A stretch of DNA of 64,000 nucleotides, taken from contig CAIPDV010000043.1 of the NCBI GenBank assembly GCA_903863935.1, positions 1 through 64,000 of the forward strand. Reading direction: 5' to 3'. The DNA comes from an uncultured Bacteroidota bacterium (GTDB taxonomy: Bacteria > Bacteroidota > Bacteroidia > JABEUT01). How positions within the stretch are numbered: position 1 is the first letter of the stretch; every line of letters begins with the position of its first letter. Position numbers and translations under genes: made by a program. Below, piece after piece: positions 53,050-61,213 of the stretch. The notes under the pieces were generated by a model, which was given only the letters and a program-made list of their open reading frames with translations, did no database searches and had not been told where the DNA came from.

Positions 53050-53925
53050 TCAGGCAGAAGCTTCGTACGACACCATAGGCTTAATGCTTAAAACCGGTGT
53101 TTTGGAATGGTTTACAATCTGCCTTGCAAAAGCACCCATAAAAATCCCTGTCATATTCGATTCATGGTCGGTCATAATACTAAGCAGGTCAGCATTTACC
53201 TCTTCGGCATATTTCATAGCTTCCATTGCAATGTTCGTTCCTTTCACAATTTTTCTAACGCATTTCAGCCCTGCTTTATGAATCATTTCTTCAACGGTAC
53301 TCATTTTAATATTGAACTTGGCAATATCCGATTTATCGGAACTGTTCATCAGCCCAACCAAATGTACCTCAGCATTGCATTTGGTTGCAATAGGCAGAAT
53401 ATTACTTACCTTTTGCCTGGAGTGCAGGGTTTCATCAATAGGCAGTACAATAGATTTAATAACACTTGACTTATATCCTTCACGCACGGTTATTACCGGG
53501 CATGGTGAAAGGTTTACCACTTTATGGGCGGTGCTGCCCACAAAAAATTCCTCAAGTCCGCTGGCACCATGGGTTCCCATAACTATCATATCGATATCAT
53601 GTTCAACTACGGCTTCCGAAATTTTAGCTGAAGGTTTCCCGTTGGTCATAATACTTTTAACAAAAACCCCATATTTCTTCGTGATATTTTCGGCATAGTC
53701 ACCCAATTTCTGGTTGACTATGGACTGAAGCAGTTCTTTATCGTTTGCCGCATTGCTATTAATGAACCAGGCATGCGGATATTCATGCAATGCACCCATG
53801 GCATGCAATAAAACAATATCGGCCCGGCAACCATTGGCTAAAGAAGCACCATAATCTACGGCACATTCTCCTGCAGGTGAAAAATCAACAGGGATAAGGA
53901 TCCGGTGTACGTTTGTGCTATTCAT
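53050..53925 (-). CDS. Tandem-domain universal stress protein (UspA family), copy 1
   Basis: 291 residues with two Usp domains (~5-150 and ~160-285). Domain 1 has the start ILIPVDFSP and the ATP-loop GTHGASGLEEFFVGSTAHKV (G-2x-G-9x-GS). Domain 2 starts IVLPIDETL, but its loop is TDHESNMTGIFMGAFARQ, without the glycine pattern, so it probably does not bind ATP. Usp proteins respond to starvation, oxygen or redox stress. A homologue of the gene at 54215, which lies upstream. Confidence 0.92.
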   Translation of the reverse strand: MNSTNVHRILIPVDFSPAGECAVDYGASLANGCRADIVLLHAMGALHEYPHAWFINSNAANDKELLQSIVNQKLGDYAENITKKYGVFVKSIMTNGKPSAKISEAVVEHDIDMIVMGTHGASGLEEFFVGSTAHKVVNLSPCPVITVREGYKSSVIKSIVLPIDETLHSRQKVSNILPIATKCNAEVHLVGLMNSSDKSDIAKFNIKMSTVEEMIHKAGLKCVRKIVKGTNIAMEAMKYAEEVNADLLSIMTDHESNMTGIFMGAFARQIVNHSKTPVLSIKPMVSYEASA

Positions 53926-54154
53926 ATTCTTTCATTTTAGGGTTCGTACTTTCTGCAAGCTTTCTGCCGTATTGAATCAACAGGATATGTCCAAGGGGTT
54001 TGATTTCCTGTATACATCTGAACCAATACTTGCATACAAATATAACAAGTAAGTTTTCCCGAAACAAATTTTCTCTCCGTTTTTTTCAACTGTATATAGG
54101 TAACAACATTTAAAACAGATGTCGCATAAACACCAGAAAACGAACATAAATCAT

Positions 54155-54174
54155 TTATAACCAAAATGTTATAA
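54155..54174. promoter_or_regulatory. Palindrome between the two usp genes
   Basis: TTATAAC (54155-54161) and GTTATAA (54168-54174) flank CAAAAT. It lies 41 bp after the stop of usp copy 2 and 230 bp before the start of copy 1 (both minus strand). It might end the first transcript or bind a regulator. The rest of 53926-54214 holds no convincing gene. Confidence 0.4.
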
Positions 54175-54214
54175 TGAAAACAGGAAGATGAAAAATAAAA
54201 CTATTGGAAGCCCC

Positions 54215-55105
54215 TTAAATAACCCCGGTTCCTCCCGCAGGATCGAAGTCTTCTACATTATCGTGTTCCGGACGTATGCTCATAACCGGAATTTTGGAGT
54301 GGTTTACTATCTGCTTGGCAACCGTACCCAGGAACATACCTGTAAGGTCTGATTCATGGTCGGTCATAATAACGATCAGGTCGCCGTTCACTTCTTCCGA
54401 AAACTTCATGGCTTCAACAGCAGGGTTGTGGCCTCTTACATGTTTAACAGTGTACTTAACACCCGCTTTTTCTAATGTATGCTTTACGGTTTCCAGTTTA
54501 ATTTCAAATTTCTTATCCTCTATTGGGTCGTTGGTTTCAAGAAGGCCAAGCACATGCACAGTTGAATTGTATTTTGATGCAATATCAATTACGTTGTTCA
54601 CTTTTTGGCGACTATGCAGACTGTTGGACACAGGCATAATAATATTTGAAAACCCGATATTTGTAGTAGTAATACGTATGGAAATCACAGGAACCGTGGA
54701 CAGGTTAACAACTTTATGCGCATTGCTACCCATAAAGAATTCTTCGAAGCCGCTTGCACCGTGCGTACCCATGATAATAATATCAATATTATTGTCTTTA
54801 ACCGCCTGAGTAATTGAAGCAGCAGGTTTACCACTAACTGTTAAGGTTGTTATATCCACATCATATTTGGCTGTAATATCAGCAGCTACACTCTTCAATT
54901 GTTCCAAACCCATGGTATAAAGCTTCTCAGCTTCTTTCACCATTACCGGTTCACCGGGGCCTCCTGTATACATTGTAGTTTCCACCGAGTGAAGCAAATA
55001 TATTTTTGCTTTGTAAAGGTGAGCCATATGTGCGCCATGAGCCACAGCCAGTTCAGCGGTTTCGGAAAAATCGGTGGGGATTAGAATGCTTTTAATGGTA
55101 GACAT
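54215..55105 (-). CDS. Tandem-domain universal stress protein (UspA family), copy 2
   Basis: 296 residues, two Usp domains. Domain 1: ILIPTDFSETAELAVAHGAHMA and GTHGASGFEEFFMGSNAHKVV (full G-2x-G-9x-GS loop). Domain 2: IIMPVSNSLHSRQKVNNVIDIA with a degenerate loop TDHESDLTGMFLGTVAKQIV. It shares long identical stretches with copy 1 (VMGTHGASG, VNHSK-PV-SI-P) and the same loss of the second loop, so the duplication followed that loss. Promoter at 55137-55144. Confidence 0.92.
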   Translation of the reverse strand: MSTIKSILIPTDFSETAELAVAHGAHMAHLYKAKIYLLHSVETTMYTGGPGEPVMVKEAEKLYTMGLEQLKSVAADITAKYDVDITTLTVSGKPAASITQAVKDNNIDIIIMGTHGASGFEEFFMGSNAHKVVNLSTVPVISIRITTTNIGFSNIIMPVSNSLHSRQKVNNVIDIASKYNSTVHVLGLLETNDPIEDKKFEIKLETVKHTLEKAGVKYTVKHVRGHNPAVEAMKFSEEVNGDLIVIMTDHESDLTGMFLGTVAKQIVNHSKIPVMSIRPEHDNVEDFDPAGGTGVI

Positions 55106-55136
55106 GAATAAAAATGGGTTTGAGTTTTAAGGTTGC

Positions 55137-55144
55137 CAAAAGTA
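55137..55144 (-). promoter_or_regulatory. -7 element for usp copy 2
   Basis: On the minus strand TACTTTTG, a TAnnTTTG match, 31 bp before the start at 55105. Confidence 0.45.
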
Positions 55145-55353
55145 ATATTAAACCTAAGACATGAATATTTTTTCAGGCTTTTTTAATGTGCCTTTAAGCT
55201 TCGGTTTATCCATTTATTACAACACACTGAAAAATATCACCTTACAGATTACAATGTTTATTTCCGGCAATAACGCGTTGCTTCGGCTTCAGTAATTGCA
55301 AGGTTTTATGAAGCTGCCTTGCCCGGTAAATTTGTAGTGTTTAGAATTCCCAA

Positions 55354-55406
55354 ATCCCTGAAGAGGCTTCAGACAAAAGCCTGACCTGTGGTGCCTCTTC
55401 GGGGAT
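55354..55406. terminator. Strong hairpin between the small membrane gene and usp copy 2
   Basis: ATCCCTGAAGAGGC (55354-55367) and GCCTCTTCGGGGAT (55393-55406) pair over 14 bp with one G-T pair; the loop is 25 bases and has an inner TCAG/CTGA word. There is no T-run, so it may be a processed structure, an attenuator or a terminator aided by Rho. The rest of 55145-55451 holds nothing recognised. Confidence 0.5.
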
Positions 55407-55451
55407 CTTATACGGGTTATCCGTTTTTAAAAATAAAACGTTTTGGAATGC

Positions 55452-55601
55452 CTATTCAGGCAAGTGGTCGTGTTTCTGGTGAGAGAAATACTCATCCATT
55501 TTTTCCTTAATAAAGATAAAGGTTGTTGATAACAGAAGCACCGGTAGCGGGGCCATAAGTATCACAATGAATGTCCATTTTACAATTTCTGCCATGTTCA
55601 T
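55452..55601 (-). CDS. Small single-helix membrane protein (49 residues)
   Basis: Starts at the ATG at 55601 (MNMAEIVKW), with a hydrophobic helix TFIVILMAPLPVLLLSTTFIFI and a charged tail ending KHDHLPE; the stop is TAG at 55452-55454. It lies 49 bp after the receiver gene on the same strand and before a strong hairpin. The helix plus His/Asp-rich tail looks like a real small membrane protein, but the family is not recognised. Confidence 0.6.
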   Translation of the reverse strand: MNMAEIVKWTFIVILMAPLPVLLLSTTFIFIKEKMDEYFSHQKHDHLPE

Positions 55602-55650
55602 AGTTTGAGGGGGTTGTTAGGGAGTTGTTTATTCTATAGTTCTGAGGGTT

Positions 55651-56022
55651 TTACGCAACTTGAATGTTACTTTGACATTGGTCTATCCGTTCAAAGAGGC
55701 GGGTGTAGTCAATAGGTTTCGAAAAGAAACTTGGTGAATCCACTCCGTGGGAATTGAGTATTACTTTTTCCTGGTCGTTGGCCGACATGAGCAACACCGG
55801 GATATTGATAAAGTAGAAACTCTTAAGCATGGTTATTAGTGTGAAGCCCGAGATGCAGGGCATCATAACATCACTTATAACAAGATCTATCTTTTGTTCC
55901 GATATAATACGCAGCGATTCTACCCCATTGTTCGTCGAGAACACTTCGTACCCTTTACCCGTCAATTTTTTGGTGAGCACCGCCAGCATTACCTTATCAT
56001 CATCTACTACTAATATTTTCAT
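55651..56022 (-). CDS. Stand-alone response-regulator receiver domain
   Basis: 123 residues, one CheY-like receiver and nothing else. The acidic pocket is Asp7-Asp8-Asp9, the phosphorylated residue Asp51 (VISDVMMP), the switch Ser80 (LLMSAND) and Lys102 (FFSKPID). All key residues are present, so it should accept phosphate from a histidine kinase encoded elsewhere. It lacks a DNA-binding domain. Neighbours are a 61-residue protein 18 bp upstream and a small membrane protein downstream. Confidence 0.92.
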   Translation of the reverse strand: MKILVVDDDKVMLAVLTKKLTGKGYEVFSTNNGVESLRIISEQKIDLVISDVMMPCISGFTLITMLKSFYFINIPVLLMSANDQEKVILNSHGVDSPSFFSKPIDYTRLFERIDQCQSNIQVA

Positions 56023-56040
56023 ATACTTATTTTCGGTTAC

Positions 56041-56226
56041 TTAATTCTTGTTGAATGGAAACATGAATGCGTGCATGAACTCTGCGTCGTATTTTCCTTT
56101 ATCCATATAAGGCATTATTTCCTTTATTCCCCGGAAGGGATAGGTTAGTAAATGTTCACTTTCCTGCTTGTACAGGTCATTTACTAAAGAATGGAAGGTT
56201 TCAACTTCTGAGGAGTTCTGCTCCAT
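56041..56226 (-). CDS. Small acidic protein upstream of the receiver gene
   Basis: 61 residues (EQNSSEVETFHSLVNDLYKQESEHLL...), soluble, with a helical first half and an aromatic C-terminal half (KYDAEFMHAFMFPFNKN). Not recognised. The 18-bp gap to the receiver gene suggests one operon. Confidence 0.6.
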   Translation of the reverse strand: MEQNSSEVETFHSLVNDLYKQESEHLLTYPFRGIKEIMPYMDKGKYDAEFMHAFMFPFNKN

Positions 56227-56288
56227 AGCTTGTTTTTAATTTTATACAGCTATTGCAGGCAAATAGTTACAGAAATCTAAATAAATAG

Positions 56289-56323
56289 TAATGAGTGATA
56301 AGAGATAAGTGATAAGTGAATGA
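56289..56323. repeat. Heptanucleotide repeat, intergenic
   Basis: Five 7-bp words TAATGAG, TGATAAG, AGATAAG, TGATAAG, TGAATGA. Unlike the loci at 28516, 43311 and 44621 there is no inverted partner nearby. Lies in the 224-bp gap between two minus-strand genes. Confidence 0.75.
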
Positions 56324-56450
56324 TACAACAAATTGATTATGTGCAATATCGCAACATCTATTCGTGTTCTTAATTATGTTGGTAATTGCAAGGCATTGTT
56401 GAGCCTTATAGTGAAGTATATTAACTTTACGATAGACGTACTTTATTGCA

Positions 56451-57110
56451 TTACTGCAAAAAGTGGTATTGAACACCCACGTTAAGTCCTGTTCCCGATA
56501 GTTTAAAAGAAGAAAGAACATACTGGTTATAGGTGGGAACGTTACTGGTAAGGTTTGGATAATTCATATTGGGGAATACCAATGTGATATTGAAACCAAA
56601 CCGCCCTACATAAATTCGTGAAGTTAAGTGAACATCGAACCAACTTCCGGAACCATATATCTGGTCATTGGTTCCATCACTTGAGGTTACTGTAAGGTTT
56701 GAATATCCAACATTGAAACCGGCAAGCAAATCAAAATGGGTATGCCTTATTATGTGAAAATTAATGATGGCACCAATTTCAAAAGCAACGGCAGTAGAAA
56801 CTCCACTATTCGTGTCATTCTTTCCATGTATATACTCATCAAATTGCCCGGCAAGGCCCAGGCCCAACCAGTTGGTAACACCATACTCTGCACCCAGCTG
56901 TGGGGTAGATGCAGCTGCGGAACCAGTGTTGCTTTGTGTATTACTCTTTAGTCCATAATAATTAATAGTCTGTGAATAAGTGGTATGAAGAATATCAATG
57001 CCAAAGCTTCCATAAGCAATTAACGAACCAGCCTGGAAGGATTGTGCTTTTACAAAAGTAAAGAAGGAAGAACTAAGAGTGAAGAGGGATATTACGATTA
57101 GTTTTTTCAT
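56451..57110 (-). CDS. Outer-membrane beta-barrel protein
   Basis: 219 residues. Signal peptide 1-23 (FTFVKAQ), coded in part by 7-bp words. Then amphipathic strands (GSLIAYGSFGIDILHTTY, AVAFEIGAIINFHI, FDLLAGFNVGYSNLTV, SRIYVGRFGFNITLVFP) and a terminal strand LNVGVQYHFLQ. Probably an 8-stranded barrel of the OmpW/OmpA-barrel kind; specific function unknown. Confidence 0.75.
   Translation of the reverse strand: MKKLIVISLFTLSSSFFTFVKAQSFQAGSLIAYGSFGIDILHTTYSQTINYYGLKSNTQSNTGSAAASTPQLGAEYGVTNWLGLGLAGQFDEYIHGKNDTNSGVSTAVAFEIGAIINFHIIRHTHFDLLAGFNVGYSNLTVTSSDGTNDQIYGSGSWFDVHLTSRIYVGRFGFNITLVFPNMNYPNLTSNVPTYNQYVLSSFKLSGTGLNVGVQYHFLQ
57059..57086 (-). repeat. Heptanucleotide repeat inside signal-peptide codons
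   Basis: Read on the minus strand: CTCTTCA, CTCTTAG, TTCTTCC, TTCTTTA, encoding the LFTLSSSFF core of the barrel's signal peptide. A different word from the TTTTTCA set but the same 7-bp period. Confidence 0.65.
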
Positions 57111-57143
57111 GGGGTTGATTTATTTTACAAAACTATATATGAA

Positions 57144-57167
57144 AAGGAGGTGAATATTCACCTCCTT
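57144..57167 (-). terminator. Perfect hairpin after the SprB-repeat gene
   Basis: AAGGAGGTGAAT/ATTCACCTCCTT is a perfect palindrome 24 bp downstream of the stop at 57192 (minus strand), followed on that strand by a short T-containing stretch. It separates the SprB-repeat gene from the barrel gene. Confidence 0.7.
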
Positions 57168-57191
57168 CATTAAAATATTAACAATAGCTTC

Positions 57192-59066
57192 TTAAAGCTT
57201 GGTCACCTTCTTAACAATCTTTTGTCCGTTTGTTTCAATAGTGAGAAAATAAACTCCTGGCTGCAACGATTCTATATTCATACTAATTTTTGATCCGTTA
57301 CCTGAAAGCTTATAACTGTTAGATACAACTCTCCTGCCAAGTACATCTGTTATATAAATGTTAGCATTTCCCACTACTCCATTAACAAGCACATTCAGCA
57401 CATTATTGGCAGGATTTGGATAAATATTTACGGTACCCGGGAAATTGTTTTTATTTTGAATTCCGGTAAGTGTGCCGGTATTAAATCCATTGGATAATGC
57501 ACCTGAAAGTGGAGATGAAGAACCAAGTTTACTCTTCCTGACAGGAACGCATGGACTCGATGGATTTACTGCTTCCAGTAAATAATATGAACCTAAGGGA
57601 GGCAAGGTATCGTGGTATGTGAAAACAGTATTTGACACGGAATCGAGCAACGTAAGCGTGCTGAGTGTTGGACCGCGGTAAATGCGGTATTTTGATGGAG
57701 AGAACCCAACATAGGATGTCCAATTTAAAATATAAACATTGAACCCCGATGTTGTGGTAAGAAAAATGGAAGTATGCATTGGGCTCAACGCAGATTCTCC
57801 ACAGGAGTCGACGGTAGATATTTCATAGCTTACTGGCCCTGCTGAAGGGTTTGAACCTGCATCCACATAATCACTGAAAAGACTGGCACTCTGATTGTGA
57901 ATTAACACCCATGTTGAACTGGAATCTCTGTATATATTATATGAACTGGTGGCTGTGTCTGGAGGAGAGTTGTTTACCCCCCATATCACTTCACATTTAT
58001 TGGTAGCTGTATCAAGGGTAACAATACAAATAGGTTCGGTAAACGTATTGCTGCTGCAAGGAAATGGAACTACAACTACAGTAACAGTTGCAGTATCATT
58101 ACCGCAGGTAGAAGTGGCTATTAACGTATATGTAGTAGTTACACTTGGATTAACAATAATAGTGGATGTTGTTGCTCCTGTGCTCCACAAATAGGTAGCC
58201 GTCATATTGCAATTCGCAACAAGAATACTTAAGCTGGCAGGATAAATGGTATCAGGCGTGGCTGTAGCCGTTAAAGTCATACCCGGAAGTCCGCTTACAG
58301 TGGCTGTTAGCGGACCACCTATTGGTATACAGCCACTGTTATCGGTTACTGTTAACGTATATGTTCCCGCACCCAGGCCTGTTGCGGCGGCATTGGTTTC
58401 TCCCGAAGGGCTCCATAAATAGGTATATGGGGGAGTTCCTCCGGCAACATTGTATGTTGCACTGCCATTCGGATTGAGGCAACTTATATTGTTTGTTGAA
58501 CCCATATAAACGGCTGTAAGAACAGATGGTTGAGTAATTGTAACCGTTGTGGTGGCGGTACATCCATTATCATCAACTACTGTAATTGTGTACACTGCCG
58601 ACGTAAGCCCACACGTACTGTCGCTGGTTGATCCGTTCGGTGTCCACAAATAAGTATAAGGAGGTGTTCCTCCTGTTACATTAACACCTGCACAACCGTT
58701 ATTGTCACCATTGCACAACACATTACTATAAACATATGAGGATGCAGAAAACGGTGCAGGCTGAGTGATGGTTATAGTAGCCGAAGCAGTTGCGCTTAAA
58801 GCATCGGTAACAATTACAGTATAGGTACTGGCACTAAGCCCGGTTGCTGTGGCAGTGGTTTCTCCGCCAGGCAACCATAAATAGGTATAAACAGGTGTGC
58901 CGCCGCTTACGTTTGAAATTGCTACTCCATTATTGCCTCCGTTACAGGAAAGGTTGGTGCTGCTAATAGTTACAGTGAGTGCAGATGCGACCCTTCCATA
59001 ACTGTTTGCTGAGAATGCAAGCATTGCAAGTGTTAAAGCAAATACAGAATAAAATTTGTTTTTCAT
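57192..59066 (-). CDS. SprB-repeat protein with T9SS type A sorting domain
   Basis: 624 residues. Signal peptide 1-24 (LAFSANSYG). Three SprB repeats (~30-255: GGTPVYTYLWLPGG, GGTPPYTYLWTPNG, GGTPPYTYLWSPSG), one Ig/PKD-like domain (~260-335), then two fibronectin III-like parts (~345-530: SYNIYRDSSSTWVLIHN, KYRIYRGPTLSTLTLLD) and a type A sorting domain (VNIYPNPANN, ITDVLGRRVV, LQPGVYFLTIE). SprB repeats usually occur in type B cargo such as the 36788 protein, so the domain mix is uncommon. No SprF gene is adjacent, as expected for type A. Confidence 0.9.
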   Translation of the reverse strand: MKNKFYSVFALTLAMLAFSANSYGRVASALTVTISSTNLSCNGGNNGVAISNVSGGTPVYTYLWLPGGETTATATGLSASTYTVIVTDALSATASATITITQPAPFSASSYVYSNVLCNGDNNGCAGVNVTGGTPPYTYLWTPNGSTSDSTCGLTSAVYTITVVDDNGCTATTTVTITQPSVLTAVYMGSTNNISCLNPNGSATYNVAGGTPPYTYLWSPSGETNAAATGLGAGTYTLTVTDNSGCIPIGGPLTATVSGLPGMTLTATATPDTIYPASLSILVANCNMTATYLWSTGATTSTIIVNPSVTTTYTLIATSTCGNDTATVTVVVVPFPCSSNTFTEPICIVTLDTATNKCEVIWGVNNSPPDTATSSYNIYRDSSSTWVLIHNQSASLFSDYVDAGSNPSAGPVSYEISTVDSCGESALSPMHTSIFLTTTSGFNVYILNWTSYVGFSPSKYRIYRGPTLSTLTLLDSVSNTVFTYHDTLPPLGSYYLLEAVNPSSPCVPVRKSKLGSSSPLSGALSNGFNTGTLTGIQNKNNFPGTVNIYPNPANNVLNVLVNGVVGNANIYITDVLGRRVVSNSYKLSGNGSKISMNIESLQPGVYFLTIETNGQKIVKKVTKL

Positions 59067-59299
59067 GACCTGTTATTTTTAAGGTTGTTCTTTAAGCATC
59101 AAAAGTCACATTTTCAATGATATATAATACAATTAGAGTCAAATTACTTGCTACTTTTTTTATACAATACGGAGAATGTTTGCTAAAGGTTGGGTGGAAA
59201 GAAAAATAACGGCATTGCGAATGCAGTGAAGGGTTGACATAAACACATTCGAAATCTTTCTTTCTGTCACTGAAAGGTTCAACAGGTAAGTTATTTGAT

Positions 59300-59354
59300 A
59301 AGCAATCTTGCCACAATAAGTACATTCATATTAGTAAGATTGCTTCGCAATGAC
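59300..59354. repeat. Inverted repeat with the AGATTGCTTCGCAATGAC word
   Basis: AAGCAATCTT (59300-59309) and AAGATTGCTT (59336-59345) pair over 10 bp; the right arm continues into AGATTGCTTCGCAATGAC (59337-59354), itself a small hairpin (ATTGC/GCAAT). From memory this word is a common intergenic repeat in many bacterial genomes. The rest of the 313-bp gap 59067-59379 holds nothing convincing. Confidence 0.6.
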
Positions 59355-59379
59355 AAGCCTGGGTTTTCATTCCTAATTA

Positions 59380-60180
59380 CTAATCCTTACATACCGCTGC
59401 CGCATTCTTCAACCCCGACCAAGATAGAATATCCATTTTAATTGATCCCACTAGTATATTGGCTTGTGCGCGGATTGGAATGTGGTTTTTATCGTCTGAG
59501 ATCCATACTTGCAGGTCGTCGTTATGTTTGAATATACGGCCTTTCTGCACCATAGGTTCGAACACCATGCAGGCTATTTTGCCAACATCACTATTTATCG
59601 TATCACGTTTTACAAATTTTATTTTCAGGGTCCACACCTGGTCATCTACAAAGGTTACAATACTGTCAACCTTTCCGGGGGTTTCGTTGCTATAATTGAA
59701 TGTGCGTGAATAGTAAAACGCTGATAGCATATCCTGTATGAAGGGTTGCGTTTTAATGCGCTTTCCGTTGCTGTTTACAACGTGGTAATCCTGATCGTAA
59801 AGCTGGTCTTGTTTTATTTTAAAGCCTCCTTCATCCACCCTTCTTATAAACATCAACGGACAAATTGCTTTGGCGTCAATGTAGGTTTCATATTTGTCGT
59901 TCACTTTGAACACGAGGCCTACCATACCTGTTGATATACCTTTCCCTACTACATGATAGGCCTTTCTTCCCATCACTGAAGTGAGTGAATCATCAATTTT
60001 TATGGTTGCCTGTCCGGCATCTATAATCCCGTAGTGGATTCGATACACAAGCTCTTCCCCGCATTTGAATGCTTCGTTTTTTATTGTTCTGCTTTTATCC
60101 AGCGTGAAACCACTCAAACTAAAAATGAAAAATGAAAAACTAAAAATTATAAAAACCCAATATGACTTTCTTTTTTTCAC
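59380..60180 (-). CDS. DUF3108 domain protein, exported
   Basis: 266 residues. N-terminal signal peptide or anchor (VFIIFSFSFFIFSLSGF) and a DUF3108 domain: EELVYRIHYGIIDAGQATI, KAYHVVGKGIST, VNDKYETYID, QDMLSAFYYSRTF, ISDDKNHIPIRAQANILVGS. Family proteins are periplasmic or outer-membrane associated, with a beta-rich lipid-binding-like fold; function unknown. The start is GTG at 60180; a stop lies in frame just upstream and no ATG is available before the hydrophobic core. The start region and signal peptide are the two arms of an inverted heptad repeat. Follows panB by 24 bp. Confidence 0.85.
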   Translation of the reverse strand: MKKRKSYWVFIIFSFSFFIFSLSGFTLDKSRTIKNEAFKCGEELVYRIHYGIIDAGQATIKIDDSLTSVMGRKAYHVVGKGISTGMVGLVFKVNDKYETYIDAKAICPLMFIRRVDEGGFKIKQDQLYDQDYHVVNSNGKRIKTQPFIQDMLSAFYYSRTFNYSNETPGKVDSIVTFVDDQVWTLKIKFVKRDTINSDVGKIACMVFEPMVQKGRIFKHNDDLQVWISDDKNHIPIRAQANILVGSIKMDILSWSGLKNAAAVCKD

Positions 60181-60193
60181 TTTTCGTTTTTAA
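60119..60193. repeat. Inverted heptanucleotide repeat spanning the DUF3108 start
   Basis: Left arm on the plus strand CTAAAAA, TGAAAAA, TGAAAAA, CTAAAAA (60119-60146, coding for the signal-peptide core on the minus strand); right arm TTTTTCA, CTTTTCG, TTTTTAA (60173-60193, covering the GTG start codon and the bases before it). In the mRNA the start codon would pair with the signal-peptide codons. Confidence 0.75.
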
Positions 60194-60204
60194 CATTTCG
60201 TTTA

Positions 60205-61020
60205 TTAGTACTGCTCTTTTTCATTGGGGAAATCCTTACTCTTCACATCGGAAATATAATTGGTCACAGCTCCGGTTATGTCCTGATAAAGGTTGGCATA
60301 GCGGCGTAAAAACCGTGGATGAAATTCGGTGGTAAGCCCCAACATATCATGCAGAACCAGCACCTGTCCGTCGACCATATTACCCGCTCCAATACCAATG
60401 GTAGGAATGGACAGCCGTTTGGTTACTTCACCAGCCAGCGTAGCAGGAATTTTTTCAAGCACCAGTCCAAAGCATCCTGCTTCCTGTAATATGGCAGCAT
60501 CTTCCAATAGTTTGTTGGCTTCGGCTTCTTCCTTAGCACGCACAGTATATGTCCCGAATTTATAAATAGATTGTGGTGTTAAGCCCAAATGCCCCATCAC
60601 CGGAATACCGGCTGAGAGTATACGCCTCACCGAGTCCTCCACTTCTTTTCCACCTTCCAGTTTAACGGCATGTGCACCCGATTCTTTCATTATTCTTATG
60701 GAAGAATTCAACGCCTCCTTACTATTTCCCTGGTAAGTACCGAAAGGCAGGTCTACTACTACCAAAGCCCGCTTCACCGCCCTGATAACCGACTGTGCAT
60801 GGTATATCATGTGTTCAAGCGTAATAGGCAAGGTGGTTTCATGACCTGCCATAACATTCGAGGCAGAGTCACCCACCAGAATTACATCAATACCTGCGGC
60901 ATCAATAGCAAGTGCCATGGAGTAATCGTAGGCAGTAAGCATAGCTATCTTCTCGCCCGATTGCTTCATTTGCTGCAATACGTGCGTAGTTATTTTATGA
61001 GGTTCCTTTTTTTCTGCCAT
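60205..61020 (-). CDS. panB: 3-methyl-2-oxobutanoate hydroxymethyltransferase
   Basis: 271 residues from the ATG at 61020 ([13 protein letters not shown]); a TTG at 61029 would add three residues. Motifs: [19 protein letters not shown] (VGDS at 49-52, metal binding), [26 protein letters not shown], and [20 protein letters not shown]. The enzyme makes ketopantoate from 2-oxoisovalerate with methylene-THF, the first step to pantothenate and CoA. panC and panD are not in the window; coaBC, later in the path, is at 44707. The downstream DUF3108 gene is 24 bp away. Confidence 0.97.
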   Translation of the reverse strand: MAEKKEPHKITTHVLQQMKQSGEKIAMLTAYDYSMALAIDAAGIDVILVGDSASNVMAGHETTLPITLEHMIYHAQSVIRAVKRALVVVDLPFGTYQGNSKEALNSSIRIMKESGAHAVKLEGGKEVEDSVRRILSAGIPVMGHLGLTPQSIYKFGTYTVRAKEEAEANKLLEDAAILQEAGCFGLVLEKIPATLAGEVTKRLSIPTIGIGAGNMVDGQVLVLHDMLGLTTEFHPRFLRRYANLYQDITGAVTNYISDVKSKDFPNEKEQY

Positions 61021-61122
61021 AGGGTGCAATTATATTAACAGCAATACTATACAAATTTACGAATATCTGCTGTGCTTGTTACCAATTTAACGTTTGTTAG
61101 GAATAGAGGTTAAATGGCATAT

Positions 61123-61203
61123 CTTGCAAAGACGCTAAGACACAAAGGGAAGAAAATATCATTCTAAAAATACCAAGGTTTAGCGACTTGGCGTCTTTGC
61201 GAG
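61123..61203. repeat. Inverted repeat of the GCGTCTTTGCGAG type
   Basis: GCAAAGACGC (61126-61135) and GCGTCTTTGC (61191-61200) are exactly complementary; CTAAGACACAAAGG and CCAAGGTTTAGCGACTT next to them pair in part. From memory, the words CTTAGCG and GCGTCTTTGCGAG form a frequent intergenic repeat in Bacteroidota and Cyanobacteria. It fills the gap between the DUF4337 gene and panB and may act as a terminator or leader hairpin. Confidence 0.65.
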
Positions 61204-61213
61204 AAATTCCGAC

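Noticed and set aside
53937-54164. A 75-residue frame between the two usp genes (minus)
   Set aside because: No signal, domain or promoter; composition looks random, and a palindrome lies at its start.
56267-56521. An 84-residue minus-strand frame
   Set aside because: It overlaps the end of the barrel gene and translates through heptad repeats; no protein-like pattern.
59092-59325. A 77-residue minus-strand frame upstream of the SprB-repeat gene's start side
   Set aside because: It runs through a dispersed repeat and has no recognisable features.
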